Shown here: piece by piece, positions 51,309 through 60,145 of the stretch
How positions within the stretch are numbered: position 1 is the stretch's first letter
Layout: each line of letters begins with the position of its first letter
Assembly (NCBI GenBank): GCA_963732155.1
Contig: CAVSYB010000013.1
Coordinates: forward strand, 496,001 to 560,000
Origin: Roseiarcus sp963732155
GTDB lineage: Bacteria; Pseudomonadota; Alphaproteobacteria; Rhizobiales; Beijerinckiaceae
Reading direction: 5' to 3'
Length of the DNA stretch: 64,000 bases
Program-made: the position numbers and the translations under genes
Notes under the pieces: model-generated
The model's input: only the letters and a program-made list of their open reading frames with translations
What the model was told of the DNA's origin: nothing
Databases searched by the model: none

Positions 51309-53087
51309 TTACTCCAGGACGGCGCGATGGCCCGCGATATAGCCCTGGCAGGCGGCGCGGGCCAAACCGTGCTGGCTGAAGCCGCCCGCCAACTCGCCCC
51401 CGCAATAAAGGCCGGGGATGATTTGGCCGTTCATATCGATCACCTGGCAGCTCGCGTTGATTCGCAGGCCCGCGCGGCTGTCGTGAATCACCGGCGTCGC
51501 CCAGGCGGCGTAGAACGGCGGCGTGGCGATCTTGTGCAGCGGCCTGGGTTTGCCGAAGTCGCCGTCGGTCCCCGAGTCGACGAACGAATTGTAGCGCGCC
51601 ACGGTCTGCTGCAGATTGTCCGGCGGCATCGGCGCGCGCTGATGTTTCATCACGATCTTGCCGGCGAGATCGGCGAGGGTGTCGGCGCTGAAGAAGAAAC
51701 CCGCGGCGACGTCGACGTTGGGCGGCGCCGGCGACCAGTTTTCGCGGACCACGGCGTCCGCGTCGAAGATCGCCCAGATCGGGCCGCCGCCATTATGGCC
51801 GTCGCCGATCCCGGCCAACGCCGCGTTGATCCAGTTGTTCGGCCTGTAGGCGATGTTCCGGGCGTTCAGATAGCTGTCCTGAACGTAGGCCTTGATCGAA
51901 TTGTAGTCGTTGGACGCGAACCCCTGGCCGGTCTCGTCGTAGAAGCGCATGCCGAGCATGTTCACCATGATGGCGTCCTGCCAGTTGAGCACGCTCAGCC
52001 CCGAGGCGCGGGCGCGCTCGAACACCGGGCTGCCGGGCATCCATTTGACGCTCGCATAGCCATACTGGCTGCCGATGGTCCCGGGCTTGGTCAGCCTGAT
52101 GCCGAACTCGCCGGTCTGGTTGTAGAGTCCCCACAGCGAGGCGCCGACCGCCATGGCGGCCAGCTCGCCGCTGGCGTCCTGGTCCGACCACGGCATTCCT
52201 CCTATGCCGCAATATTCCTCGGTCAGGCGCGGGTCGAACATGCGGCGGAAATTCACGTTGCCGCTCGAACCGCCCGTGGCGACGATCACCGCCTTATGCG
52301 CGCGGATATCGAGCCTGCCGCCGTTGCTCCCGACCGCGACGCCGAGGACGCGGCCCGCGTCGGGAGCCTCCCGATAGATCCCCGCCATCTTGTGATCGAG
52401 CAGAATCTGCACGCCGGCCCTTCTGGCCGCGGCCTCCAAAGGGCGCATCAGCCCGACGCCCGAAGAAGTGGTGGTTTGAACGGCGGGATCGACCGGCCTG
52501 CCGGTTTGGACCAACGGCCAACTCATCGCGGCGGCGTGCATTTCGCGCGGCGCCGAGTTCCCGACCGAATTTCCGCCGAGGGCGTCGGGCGCCCGGTCGA
52601 TGAAGATCACCCCGTGCCCGACCAGCCAATCGTAAGCGGCGGCGCTGTTGTCGGCGAAGGCGCGGATGATTTCGCGGTCATTGTAGCGGTAATCGGGAAA
52701 GCCATTGGGCTCGACCACCGACCAGTCGGTAAGGTCGCGGAAGAGCAGGTCGGGCAAGTCCTCGACGCCATGCTTCTTCTGCGCGCTGGAGCCGCCGCCC
52801 AGCGGAACGTTGCCGGCGCTGGTGATCGCGTGGCCGCCGATATCCTTCTGCGCCTCGAGAAGGATCACTGACGCGCCGGCCTCGCGCGCTGCGACGGCCG
52901 CCGGGAGCCCCATGGCGCCGGCGCCGATCACCACCACCTCCGCCTCGAGGCTCCATTGCGTGGGGAGCGGTCCGGCCTGGGCCGCGGCCGGGCTCGGCGC
53001 GGAGAGCCTGGCGGCGGCGGCCGCGGCGCTCGCAGCCGTGGCGTTCAGGAGGAGGCCGCGACGCGAAACATTCGCCTTCTCTGGCAT
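51309..53087 (-). CDS. Tat-exported FAD-binding oxidoreductase (fumarate-reductase-like flavoprotein)
   Basis: 592 residues. A twin-arginine signal (ANVSRRGLLLNATAA) is followed by an FAD_binding_2 fold: VVVIGAGAMGLPAAVAAREA, LLEAQKDIGGHAITSAGNVP and a C-terminal GLYCGGELAGGFSQHGLARA. The fumarate-reductase HG-x-NRLGG ending is not present; the QHGLARA ending instead recalls a separate group of FAD proteins of unknown substrate. With the adjacent tetrahaem cytochrome it forms a two-gene version of flavocytochrome c, like the split methacrylate reductase of Geobacter relatives. It could reduce an organic acceptor in the periplasm. Confidence 0.85.
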   Translation of the reverse strand: MPEKANVSRRGLLLNATAASAAAAAARLSAPSPAAAQAGPLPTQWSLEAEVVVIGAGAMGLPAAVAAREAGASVILLEAQKDIGGHAITSAGNVPLGGGSSAQKKHGVEDLPDLLFRDLTDWSVVEPNGFPDYRYNDREIIRAFADNSAAAYDWLVGHGVIFIDRAPDALGGNSVGNSAPREMHAAAMSWPLVQTGRPVDPAVQTTTSSGVGLMRPLEAAARRAGVQILLDHKMAGIYREAPDAGRVLGVAVGSNGGRLDIRAHKAVIVATGGSSGNVNFRRMFDPRLTEEYCGIGGMPWSDQDASGELAAMAVGASLWGLYNQTGEFGIRLTKPGTIGSQYGYASVKWMPGSPVFERARASGLSVLNWQDAIMVNMLGMRFYDETGQGFASNDYNSIKAYVQDSYLNARNIAYRPNNWINAALAGIGDGHNGGGPIWAIFDADAVVRENWSPAPPNVDVAAGFFFSADTLADLAGKIVMKHQRAPMPPDNLQQTVARYNSFVDSGTDGDFGKPRPLHKIATPPFYAAWATPVIHDSRAGLRINASCQVIDMNGQIIPGLYCGGELAGGFSQHGLARAACQGYIAGHRAVLE

Positions 53088-53153
53088 TGCAGCCCTCCCG
53101 AACTCGCTCGATCACGACAATTCGGCCGGCGTCCGGCCGCGCCGAGCCTGTCA

Positions 53154-53173
53154 GTCTGGCGGAAGCGCCAGAC
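53154..53173. repeat. Hairpin GTCTGGCG-GAAG-CGCCAGAC
   Basis: Perfect 8-bp stem with a GAAG loop, 67 bp upstream of the flavoprotein start. It may end the transcript of the 53360-53647 gene or regulate the flavoprotein. Confidence 0.5.
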
Positions 53174-53359
53174 AGCGGCCCGCTTTCGGCGTCGAGCCGG
53201 GGGCGTGCAGGCTTCGCGGGTCGCCCGGCGCGGCGCCGGCGATGACGATCAATTCGACGCCGCGCGGCGCGTCCATGCGTCCTTCGCGCGCAAGCGGGCG
53301 GCGGCGTCGGTCAACGGCCAATGAACGCGCGGCTCGGCAAATCCGCAGCGCGCCGGGCC

Positions 53360-53647
53360 TCACGGCGGCGGAGAGGCCGGGGCGTTTGCGTGGCCGAACA
53401 CATCGAGGACGGTCGCTCCGAGAGCCGCCCCGAAAATGCCGGCGGCGACGCCGGCGCCCAAGCCGCCGGCGCCGTGAAGAGCCTTGGGCCCCCCGGCTTT
53501 GGCGCCGCCGCCATGGGCGCCGGGTTTGACGGCCTTGTCGTGGTGATGGACGTCCGGGTCCTCGGCGAAGGCCGGCGACACGAAGGCGGTCGCCGCGCCG
53601 CCAGCGACCGTCGCGCCGACCAGGACCGCCAGAGCAAGTTTCATCAT
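53360..53647 (-). CDS. Small secreted glycine/histidine-rich protein
   Basis: 95 residues from ATG 53647 (GGAGG box upstream). A clear signal peptide (MMKLALAVLVGATVAGGAAT, cleavage near AFA) precedes a short mature chain with DPDVHHHDKAVKPGAHGGG, then a hydrophobic glycine-rich segment (LGAGVAAGIFGAALGATVLD) that could insert into a membrane, and a proline tail. The histidine cluster could bind metal. The family is not recognised. Frames extending it upstream to 53935 are rejected for lack of signal and homology. Confidence 0.6.
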   Translation of the reverse strand: MMKLALAVLVGATVAGGAATAFVSPAFAEDPDVHHHDKAVKPGAHGGGAKAGGPKALHGAGGLGAGVAAGIFGAALGATVLDVFGHANAPASPPP

Positions 53648-53988
53648 CGTGCGCGCCCTCCGTGCCGCTGGTTTCGTTCCGAATCGAGCGACCATCGTGT
53701 TGATCAACTCCGAAAAAGGATGAACAGTCAGATCGCGCAGGACTGCGGCGCTGACGCGTTGGCCTCGATCGGCCTGTTCATGATGCGCGGATTCGCGATT
53801 TGAAAGCAAGGCGGGCGTCCGGCGACTTCCCCGTGAAACTTCGGGACGCCCGCGCGCCAGGACGGCTGGCCAATTTATTGCTTCAGCCGAGAAGCGTCGC
53901 TCTTGCCTAGTGCGATGATGCGCCGCAACATACAAGGCCAGGGCCTGGCCGGCCGCTCCACGGTCGGCCCTCGAGGAGTTTGCCGCCC
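53648..53988. other. Divergent intergenic region before ppc
   Basis: 341 bp between the small secreted gene and ppc. It holds an inverted repeat with 10-bp arms (GCGGGCGTCC at 53811-53820, GGACGCCCGC at 53844-53853) and a 23-base loop, not followed by T's. No supported gene. Both promoters should lie here. Confidence 0.55.
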
Positions 53989-56802
53989 ATGTCGATCGCT
54001 CCTGTCGGCCAAGCGCGCGAAGCGCACGCGAAAAACCCGGCGCCCGAGACCGAGGGCCATGAGCACGAGAAGGATGTTCCGTTGCGCGGCGATATCCGGT
54101 TGCTCGGCCGCATCCTGGGCGACACGGTGCGCGAACAGGAGGGCAATGCGGTCTTCGAGATCGTCGAGCGGGTTCGCCAGGCCTCGATCCGGTTCCACCG
54201 CGACAACGAGGTCGGCGCGCGGCGGGAGCTCGAAGCGATCCTCGACAGCCTGACGGCGGATCAGACCCTGACGATCGTGCGCGCCTTCAGCTATTTCTCG
54301 CACCTGGCCAACATCGCCGAGGATCAGCATCACATTCGCCGCAATCGCGCCCATGTGGCGGCCGGGTCGGCGCCGCGCTCGGGCGCGATGGCGCACGCCC
54401 TGAAGCGGGCCCGCGAGGCGGGGATCGACGCCCGGGCGTTGCGCGCCTTCTTCGATCGCGCCCTCGTCAGCCCCGTCCTGACGGCGCATCCGACCGAGGT
54501 GCGCCGCAAAAGCACGTTGACGCGCGAACTGGAGATCGCCGAGATCATCGACCAGCGTCAGCACATGCAGGGCAACCGCCAGGAGCTGCAGGACAGCGAG
54601 GAGAGGTTGCGCCGCGCCATTCTGACGCTGTGGCGCACCAACATGCTGCGCCAGACCCGGTTGAAGGTGCTCGACGAGGTCGCCAACGGCCTCTCCTATT
54701 ACGACTACACTTTCTTCGGGGAATTGCCGCGCATTTACGGGGCGCTCGAGGACGAGCTGGCGCGCCAGGAGCCGCCGGTCAAGGACAAGGGGCTCGCCTC
54801 GTTCCTGCGCGTCGGCTCGTGGATCGGCGGCGATCGCGACGGCAATCCGTTCGTCACCGCCGACGTGCTGCGCGAGACGATGCGCCTGCAGAGCGCCCGC
54901 GCCCTTCGCCACTATCTCGACGAGCTGCATGAGCTGGGCGGCGAATTGTCGCTGAGCGCCGGCCTCGCGCGGGTGAGCGCCGCGCTCAACGAACTGGCCG
55001 AACGCTCGACCGACCATTCCGCCAATCGCAGCGACGAGCCTTATCGCCGCGCCATCGGCGGCGTCTATTCGCGCCTGGCGGCGACCGCGCGCGAACTCGA
55101 TCAGGTGGTGGTTTCGCGCCGGCCGCTCGCCGAGGCGCCGCCCTATCGGAGGGCCGCCGATCTCGCCGCCGACCTCGACGTCATCGCCGCTTCGCTCGAG
55201 GAAAACGGCGGCGCCATCCTGGCGCGCGGGCGGCTTCGTTCGCTGCGTCGCGCGGTCGACTGCTTCGGCTTCCATCTGGCGCCGCTGGACCTGCGTCAGA
55301 ACTCCGACGTGCACGAGCGGACGGTGGCGGAGCTGTTCGCCGCGGCGGCGCCGGGGATCGACTACAAGAAGCTCGACGAGGAGGCGCGCATCGCCCTGCT
55401 GTTGCAGGAATTGCGTTCGCCGCGCCCGTTGGTCTCGCCGTTCCTGACCTATAGCGAGGAGACGCAAGGCGAACTGGCGGTGTTCAACACCGCCGCCTGG
55501 ATTCACAAGACCTATGGCGAGCAGGCGATCGTCACCAGCATCATCTCCAAGGCGCAAGGGGTCTCCGATCTGCTCGAGCTGGCGCTGCTGCTGAAGGAAG
55601 TCGGCCTCGTCGGCGCCGATGGGCGCTCGGCGCTCAATCTCGTTCCGCTGTTCGAAACGATCGAGGATCTTCGCGCCTGCGTCGGGGTGATGGACCGGTT
55701 GCTCGGCATTCCCGAATACCGGCGCCTCGTCGACAACCGGGGCGGCGAGCAGGAGGTGATGCTCGGCTATTCCGACTCCAACAAGGACGGCGGCTTCGTC
55801 ACCTCCGGCTGGGAGCTGTACAAATCCGAGATCGGCCTGGTCGAGGTCTTCAAGCGCCATGGCGTGCGCATCCGGCTGTTTCACGGGCGCGGCGGCTCGG
55901 TGGGGCGCGGCGGCGGGCCGAGCTACGAAGCCATCCTCGCGCAGCCGGGCGGCGCGGTGCAGGGTCAGATCCGCATCACCGAGCAGGGCGAAATCATTTC
56001 GAGCAAATATTCCAATCCCGAGGTCGGACGGCGCAATCTGGAGATTCTCGCTTCGGCGACCCTGGAGGCGAGCCTGTTGCAGGAGGAGGTCGCCGCGCCG
56101 GACCCCGCCTTTCTCGTCGCGATGGAGCGTCTCTCGCAGAGCGCCTACAAGGCCTATCGCGGGCTGGTCTATGAAACCGAGGGTTTCGAACGCTACTTCT
56201 GGGCCTCGACCGTGATCACCGAGATCGCGACGCTCAACATCGGCTCGCGGCCCGCCTCGCGCAAGAAGACCACGGCGATCGAAGACTTGCGCGCGATCCC
56301 CTGGGTGTTCAGTTGGGCGCAATGCCGGCTGATGCTGCCCGGCTGGTTCGGCTTCGGCTCGGCGGTCAAGGAATTCATCGACGCCGACCCCTCGAACGGC
56401 CTCGACCAGTTGCGGAACATGCACCGGCAATGGCCGTTCTTCCGCACGCTGCTGTCCAACATGGACATGGTGCTGGCCAAGAGCAGCCTGGCGATCGCCT
56501 CGCGCTACGCCTCGCTGGTGCCCGACGTCGCGCTTCGCGAGGCGATCTTCGGACGGATCAGCCGCGAATGGCGCGACTCGATCGACGCCCTGCTGGCGGT
56601 GACCGGTCAATCCAGCCTTCTCGAGAGCAATCCGCTGCTCGATCGTTCGATCCGCAATCGCTTCCCCTATCTCGACCCGCTCAATCACGTGCAGGTCGAA
56701 TTATTGAAGCTGCATCGCGCCCACGCGGGCAATGAGAAGGTGCTGACCGGCGTCCAGTTGACGATCAACGGCATTTCGGCGGGCCTGCGCAACAGCGGCT
56801 AG
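53989..56802 (+). CDS. ppc: Phosphoenolpyruvate carboxylase
   Basis: Anaplerotic fixation of bicarbonate onto PEP, giving oxaloacetate. 937 residues from ATG 53989 (GGAG box 10 bp upstream), the usual length. The catalytic histidine is H167 in SPVLTAHPTEVRRKS, and the other signatures are GGDRDGNPFV, GYSDSNKDGGFVTSGWELY and FHGRGGSVGRGGGP. The C-terminal LTINGISAGLRNSG has the Asn-Gly end that reads allosteric effectors. In serine-cycle methylotrophs this enzyme is a central step, though that role is only a possibility here. Confidence 0.96.
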   Translation: MSIAPVGQAREAHAKNPAPETEGHEHEKDVPLRGDIRLLGRILGDTVREQEGNAVFEIVERVRQASIRFHRDNEVGARRELEAILDSLTADQTLTIVRAFSYFSHLANIAEDQHHIRRNRAHVAAGSAPRSGAMAHALKRAREAGIDARALRAFFDRALVSPVLTAHPTEVRRKSTLTRELEIAEIIDQRQHMQGNRQELQDSEERLRRAILTLWRTNMLRQTRLKVLDEVANGLSYYDYTFFGELPRIYGALEDELARQEPPVKDKGLASFLRVGSWIGGDRDGNPFVTADVLRETMRLQSARALRHYLDELHELGGELSLSAGLARVSAALNELAERSTDHSANRSDEPYRRAIGGVYSRLAATARELDQVVVSRRPLAEAPPYRRAADLAADLDVIAASLEENGGAILARGRLRSLRRAVDCFGFHLAPLDLRQNSDVHERTVAELFAAAAPGIDYKKLDEEARIALLLQELRSPRPLVSPFLTYSEETQGELAVFNTAAWIHKTYGEQAIVTSIISKAQGVSDLLELALLLKEVGLVGADGRSALNLVPLFETIEDLRACVGVMDRLLGIPEYRRLVDNRGGEQEVMLGYSDSNKDGGFVTSGWELYKSEIGLVEVFKRHGVRIRLFHGRGGSVGRGGGPSYEAILAQPGGAVQGQIRITEQGEIISSKYSNPEVGRRNLEILASATLEASLLQEEVAAPDPAFLVAMERLSQSAYKAYRGLVYETEGFERYFWASTVITEIATLNIGSRPASRKKTTAIEDLRAIPWVFSWAQCRLMLPGWFGFGSAVKEFIDADPSNGLDQLRNMHRQWPFFRTLLSNMDMVLAKSSLAIASRYASLVPDVALREAIFGRISREWRDSIDALLAVTGQSSLLESNPLLDRSIRNRFPYLDPLNHVQVELLKLHRAHAGNEKVLTGVQLTINGISAGLRNSG

Positions 56803-56819
56803 CGCCGGCTGCCTTTTTT
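56794..56819 (+). terminator. Terminator at the end of ppc
   Basis: AGCGGC (56794-56799) pairs with GCCGGCT (56804-56810) with one bulged G, followed after GCC by six T's (56814-56819). The stem includes the ppc stop codon. Confidence 0.45.
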
Positions 56820-56990
56820 GCGTTTCTCCGGGCCGCCGGATTGTGGGTTAACGATTTGTAATGGCTCGGTTACCCATCCCGCGCCGGAATCCCTTGCGCG
56901 CGGGGGCGCGCAGGACCATATTGTGCGCGAGCGCGGCTGGGCGGCCCGATCGGGCCGGTCTGGCGCGCGACCAACTCCATGAGGGTTTCG

Positions 56991-57764
56991 ATGTCCGACT
57001 ATGACCGCACAGCAAACGCTCGTTACGGCGCCGGCGTTGCCCGGTCCGGCGTGGGCGCGATCGATCAGGGCCTGCGGGCCTATATGCTCGGCGTTTACAA
57101 CTACATGACCCTGGGGCTCGGCGTCACCGGGCTTTTCGCCTACGGGGCGTTCAAGCTGGCTGACGTGCATTTTGCGGGCGGCTACCCGGTCTCGGTCAGT
57201 CCGTTCGGACAGGCGATCTACTTTTCGCCCCTGCGATGGGTGATCGTGTTCGCACCGCTCGCCGTGGTGTTTTTCATTTCGGCCCGCATCAACGCGATGT
57301 CGGTGGCGAGCGCGCGCAACGCCTTCCTGGTTTTCGCGGCGCTCATCGGGTTGTCGCTGTCGGCGCTGTTGCTGCGCTACAACGATCTGTCGGTGGGCCG
57401 GGCGTTCTTCGAGACCGCCGCGGCTTTCGGCGGCCTCAGCCTCTATGGCTATACGACCCGGCGCGATCTGTCGGCGATGGGTTCGTTCATGGTGATGGGC
57501 CTGTGGGGTCTGATCATCGCCAGCGTCGTCAACCTGTTCCTGCAGAGCACCGGCCTGCAATGGGCGCTCTCGATCCTCTGCATCGGCGTCTTCTCCGGCC
57601 TGACGGCCTGGGACACGCAGTCGATCAAGCAGCAGTATTTCGCCGGCGACGGTTACGAAATGGCGCAGAAGAAGTCGGTCTACGGCGCCCTTCGGCTCTA
57701 TCTCGACTTCATCAACATTTTCGTGGCGCTGTTGCAGTTGACGGGTTCAAGCCGCAACAACTGA
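56991..57764 (+). CDS. Bax inhibitor-1/YccA family membrane protein
   Basis: 257 residues from ATG 56991 (MSDYDRTANARYGAG), AGG box upstream. Seven hydrophobic helices from about residue 28 onwards. Typical family elements: YNYMTLGLGVTGLFAYGAF near the start, TAAAFGGLSLYGYTTRRDLS in the middle and the C-terminal TAWDTQSIKQQYFAGDG with acidic residues that form the pH-sensitive gate. Members are calcium-leak channels or modulators of membrane proteolysis (YccA with FtsH). It stands alone, with a strong terminator after it. Confidence 0.93.
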   Translation: MSDYDRTANARYGAGVARSGVGAIDQGLRAYMLGVYNYMTLGLGVTGLFAYGAFKLADVHFAGGYPVSVSPFGQAIYFSPLRWVIVFAPLAVVFFISARINAMSVASARNAFLVFAALIGLSLSALLLRYNDLSVGRAFFETAAAFGGLSLYGYTTRRDLSAMGSFMVMGLWGLIIASVVNLFLQSTGLQWALSILCIGVFSGLTAWDTQSIKQQYFAGDGYEMAQKKSVYGALRLYLDFINIFVALLQLTGSSRNN

Positions 57765-57778
57765 ACGAACCTCGACCA

Positions 57779-57815
57779 AGCCCCGGTTCGCGACGCGGCG
57801 AGCCGGGGCTTTTTT
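57779..57815 (+). terminator. Rho-independent terminator
   Basis: AGCCCCGG (57779-57786) and CCGGGGCT (57803-57810), perfect 8-bp stem, then a run of T's at 57810-57815. It ends the Bax-inhibitor-like gene 14 bp after its stop. Confidence 0.9.
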
Positions 57816-57822
57816 GTTGGCC

Positions 57823-58638
57823 TCACGCCTCGGCGAGGCCCAGCACGTCGGCCATCGAATAGAGCCCCGCCTTGCGCCCGCGCGCCCAAAGCGCGGCCTT
57901 CACCGCGCCGCGCGCGAAGACGGCGCGATCCTCGGCGCGATGCGTCAGTTCGATGCGCTCGCCCTCGCCGGCGAAAATCACGCTGTGATCGCCGGCGACG
58001 GTTCCGCCGCGCAGCGCGGCGAATCCGATGTCGCCGCGGCGGCGCGGGCCGGTATGGCCATGGCGGATCGGCGCCGTTCGCTCGGCGAGTTCGGCGCCGC
58101 GCCCGTCGGCCGCCGCTTCCCCCAGCAACAGGGCGGTGCCCGACGGCGCGTCGACCTTCATGCGGTGGTGCATCTCGACGATCTCGATGTCGAAATCCTC
58201 GCCCAACGCCTTGGCGGCGCGCCGGGTCAGGGCGGCCAGCAGATTGACGCCGAGGCTCATATTGCCCGATCGCACGATGGCCGCATGGCGCGCCGCGGCG
58301 TCGATGCGTTCGAGGTCGTCGGCCGACAGGCCCGTCGTGCCGATGACGTGGACGATGCGCGCCTGCGCGGCGAGCGCGGCGAACTCCACGGTCGCGGCGG
58401 GCGTCGAGAAATCCAGGATGCCGTCGGCGTCGAGGACGGCGCCGAGCGGATCGGCGGAGATCGCCACGCCCGTCTCGCCGATTCCGGCGAGCAGTCCGGA
58501 GTCTCGCCCCAGCGCGATCGAGTCCGGACGCTCCAGCGCGCCGGAGACGACGGCGCCGGGCGTCTCATGGATCGTCCTGATGAGCATCCGTCCCATCCGC
58601 CCCGCGGCGCCCGTCACAACGAGCCGCATATCGGCCAT
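57823..58638 (-). CDS. dapB: 4-hydroxy-tetrahydrodipicolinate reductase
   Basis: Second committed step of lysine and diaminopimelate synthesis. 271 residues. NAD(P)-binding MRLVVTGAAGRMGRMLIRTI, the core DFSTPAATVEFAALAAQAR, and the catalytic EIVEMHHRMKVDAPSGTALL with the His-His and Lys needed for hydride and proton transfer. The ATG at 58638 (MADMRL) and one three codons later are both possible. It follows the DUF1330 pair on the minus strand. Confidence 0.95.
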   Translation of the reverse strand: MADMRLVVTGAAGRMGRMLIRTIHETPGAVVSGALERPDSIALGRDSGLLAGIGETGVAISADPLGAVLDADGILDFSTPAATVEFAALAAQARIVHVIGTTGLSADDLERIDAAARHAAIVRSGNMSLGVNLLAALTRRAAKALGEDFDIEIVEMHHRMKVDAPSGTALLLGEAAADGRGAELAERTAPIRHGHTGPRRRGDIGFAALRGGTVAGDHSVIFAGEGERIELTHRAEDRAVFARGAVKAALWARGRKAGLYSMADVLGLAEA

Positions 58639-58665
58639 TTCCGTCTCCCTTGGCGCGCCGCCGCT

Positions 58666-58974
58666 TCAGCCCGGCTGCGGCCCGTCATAGCCTTCGACGA
58701 CGACGAGGTCGACGAGGCTCGCCGCGTCGCGCAAGGCGGCGGCGCGGCGATACTCCTCCGATTCGAGGCAGGCGAGCGCCGTCGCATAGTCCTTGAACTC
58801 GATCACCACATGGCGTTGGCGCAAGGCGCCGACGGGCGCCGCGCTGCGCCCCGCGCGCACCAGAAAGCGCGCGCCGAACTTGGCGAAGGCGACGCCGTTG
58901 GCGGCGATATAGGCCTTGTAGCCCTCGGGGTCGGCGACGTCGACATGGGCGATCCAATAGCCTTTGGCCAACAT
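58666..58974 (-). CDS. DUF1330 protein (second of a tandem pair)
   Basis: 102 residues, ferredoxin-like dimeric alpha-beta barrel fold: MLAKGYWIAHVDVADPEGYK, FGARFLVRAGR, HVVIEFKDYATALACLESEE, VVVEGYDG. The start overlaps the stop of the first copy by one base (TGATG). The biochemical role of DUF1330 is unknown. Between dapB and pyrF, as in other Hyphomicrobiales, from memory. Confidence 0.88.
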   Translation of the reverse strand: MLAKGYWIAHVDVADPEGYKAYIAANGVAFAKFGARFLVRAGRSAAPVGALRQRHVVIEFKDYATALACLESEEYRRAAALRDAASLVDLVVVEGYDGPQPG

Positions 58975-59261
58975 CAGGCTCCTTCCACCAGGACATATTC
59001 GATGATCGCCGCGCCGGCGCGCAGCGCTTTGGCGTTTTGATAATCGGGCGAGAAATAGAAGGCGCGGGCGGCCTCGAAACTGTCGAACTCGATGATGACG
59101 TTGCGCGCGCGCGCCGTCCCTTCAACCGCCTCGAAGCGGCCACCCCGCGCGAGCACCCGGCCGCCATGCTTGCGGATCGCCTCGGTCGCGACTTTCGCGT
59201 ATCGCGCATAGGCGTCGGGATCGGTGATGTCGATGCGGACGATCGAATAGCCCTTGGCCAT
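58974..59261 (-). CDS. DUF1330 protein (first of a tandem pair)
   Basis: 95 residues from ATG 59261: MAKGYSIVRIDITDPDAYAR, HGGRVLARGGRFEAVEG, NVIIEFDSFEAARAFYFSPD and EYVLVEGA. It is clearly homologous to the following copy (KGY, D(I/V)(T/A)DP, GGR, V(I/V)IEF), so the pair arose by tandem duplication and then diverged. The frame open to 60053 is a shadow of pyrF. Function unknown. Confidence 0.88.
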   Translation of the reverse strand: MAKGYSIVRIDITDPDAYARYAKVATEAIRKHGGRVLARGGRFEAVEGTARARNVIIEFDSFEAARAFYFSPDYQNAKALRAGAAIIEYVLVEGA

Positions 59262-59314
59262 GAACGGCTCCCGTGCGGACGGCTGGCGGAGAGGCGAGGG
59301 TCGCCGGGCGCATG

Positions 59315-60019
59315 TTAGCAAGCCGCCGCGATTTCGGCGACGATCGCTTCGGCGGCGGCGCGGGGGTCGGGGGCCTGGGTCACCGGCCGGCCGACGACCA
59401 GATAGTCCGCGCCGTCCCTGATCGCCTCGCCCGGCGTCGCCACGCGTTTTTGATCGCCCGCGGCGGCGCCCGCCGGGCGAATGCCGGGCGCGACGAGGAT
59501 CAGGCGATCGCCGAGGTCGGCGCGCAATTGCGCCGCTTCGGCCGCGCTGGCGACCAGTCCGTCGACTCCCGCGGCCTGGGCCTGCGCGGCGCGGCGCGCG
59601 ACCAGCGCCTTGACCCCGAAGGCGTAGCCGGCCTCGCCAAGATCGGCGTCGTCGCTGGAAGTGAGCACCGAGACCGCGAGCAGTTTCAGGGCGGCGCCAT
59701 CGCGGCCGGCGACCGCCGCGCGCATCGTCTGGGGATAGGCGTGGATGGTGAGAAACGTCGCGCCGAGGCGCGCGATCTGGGCGGCCGCCCGCTCGACGGT
59801 GTTGGGTATGTCGTGCAGCTTGAGGTCCAGGAAGACCTGCCTGCCGGAGGCGACGAGCCGCTCGACGAGGCCGAATCCGCCGCCATAGGCGAGCTCCATG
59901 CCGACCTTGTAGAAGCGGGCGCTGTCGCCGATCCGCGCGACGAGCCGCTCGGCCTGCGCGACGTCGGGCACGTCGAGCGCGACGATCAGCCTGTCGCGCG
60001 GCGGAATTTGGTTGCGCAT
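59315..60019 (-). CDS. pyrF: Orotidine 5'-phosphate decarboxylase
   Basis: Last step of UMP synthesis. 234 residues. LIVALDVPDVAQAERLVARI gives the first catalytic Asp, and VFLDLKLHDIPNTVERAAAQ is the family signature with the Lys-Asp pair. The C-terminal phosphate site reads LVAPGIRPAG and YLVVGRPVTQAPDP. It is 53 bp upstream of the DUF1330 pair on the same strand. Confidence 0.95.
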   Translation of the reverse strand: MRNQIPPRDRLIVALDVPDVAQAERLVARIGDSARFYKVGMELAYGGGFGLVERLVASGRQVFLDLKLHDIPNTVERAAAQIARLGATFLTIHAYPQTMRAAVAGRDGAALKLLAVSVLTSSDDADLGEAGYAFGVKALVARRAAQAQAAGVDGLVASAAEAAQLRADLGDRLILVAPGIRPAGAAAGDQKRVATPGEAIRDGADYLVVGRPVTQAPDPRAAAEAIVAEIAAAC

Positions 60020-60145
60020 GAAGTCTCCGGCTCGCCGCGCCGTGCGATGCCACGGAAATCGGTTTCGCTCAACCCGGGCGCGGGCCGCGGCGCCCAGGAT
60101 TCGAAAAGCGCGCCGGTTCGCCGGGCCGAGGCTTCGGCCGCGCGA

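Noticed and set aside
53151..53363. 70-codon minus-strand frame
   Set aside because: No homology signs; it contains the hairpin at 53154-53173 and fits chance.
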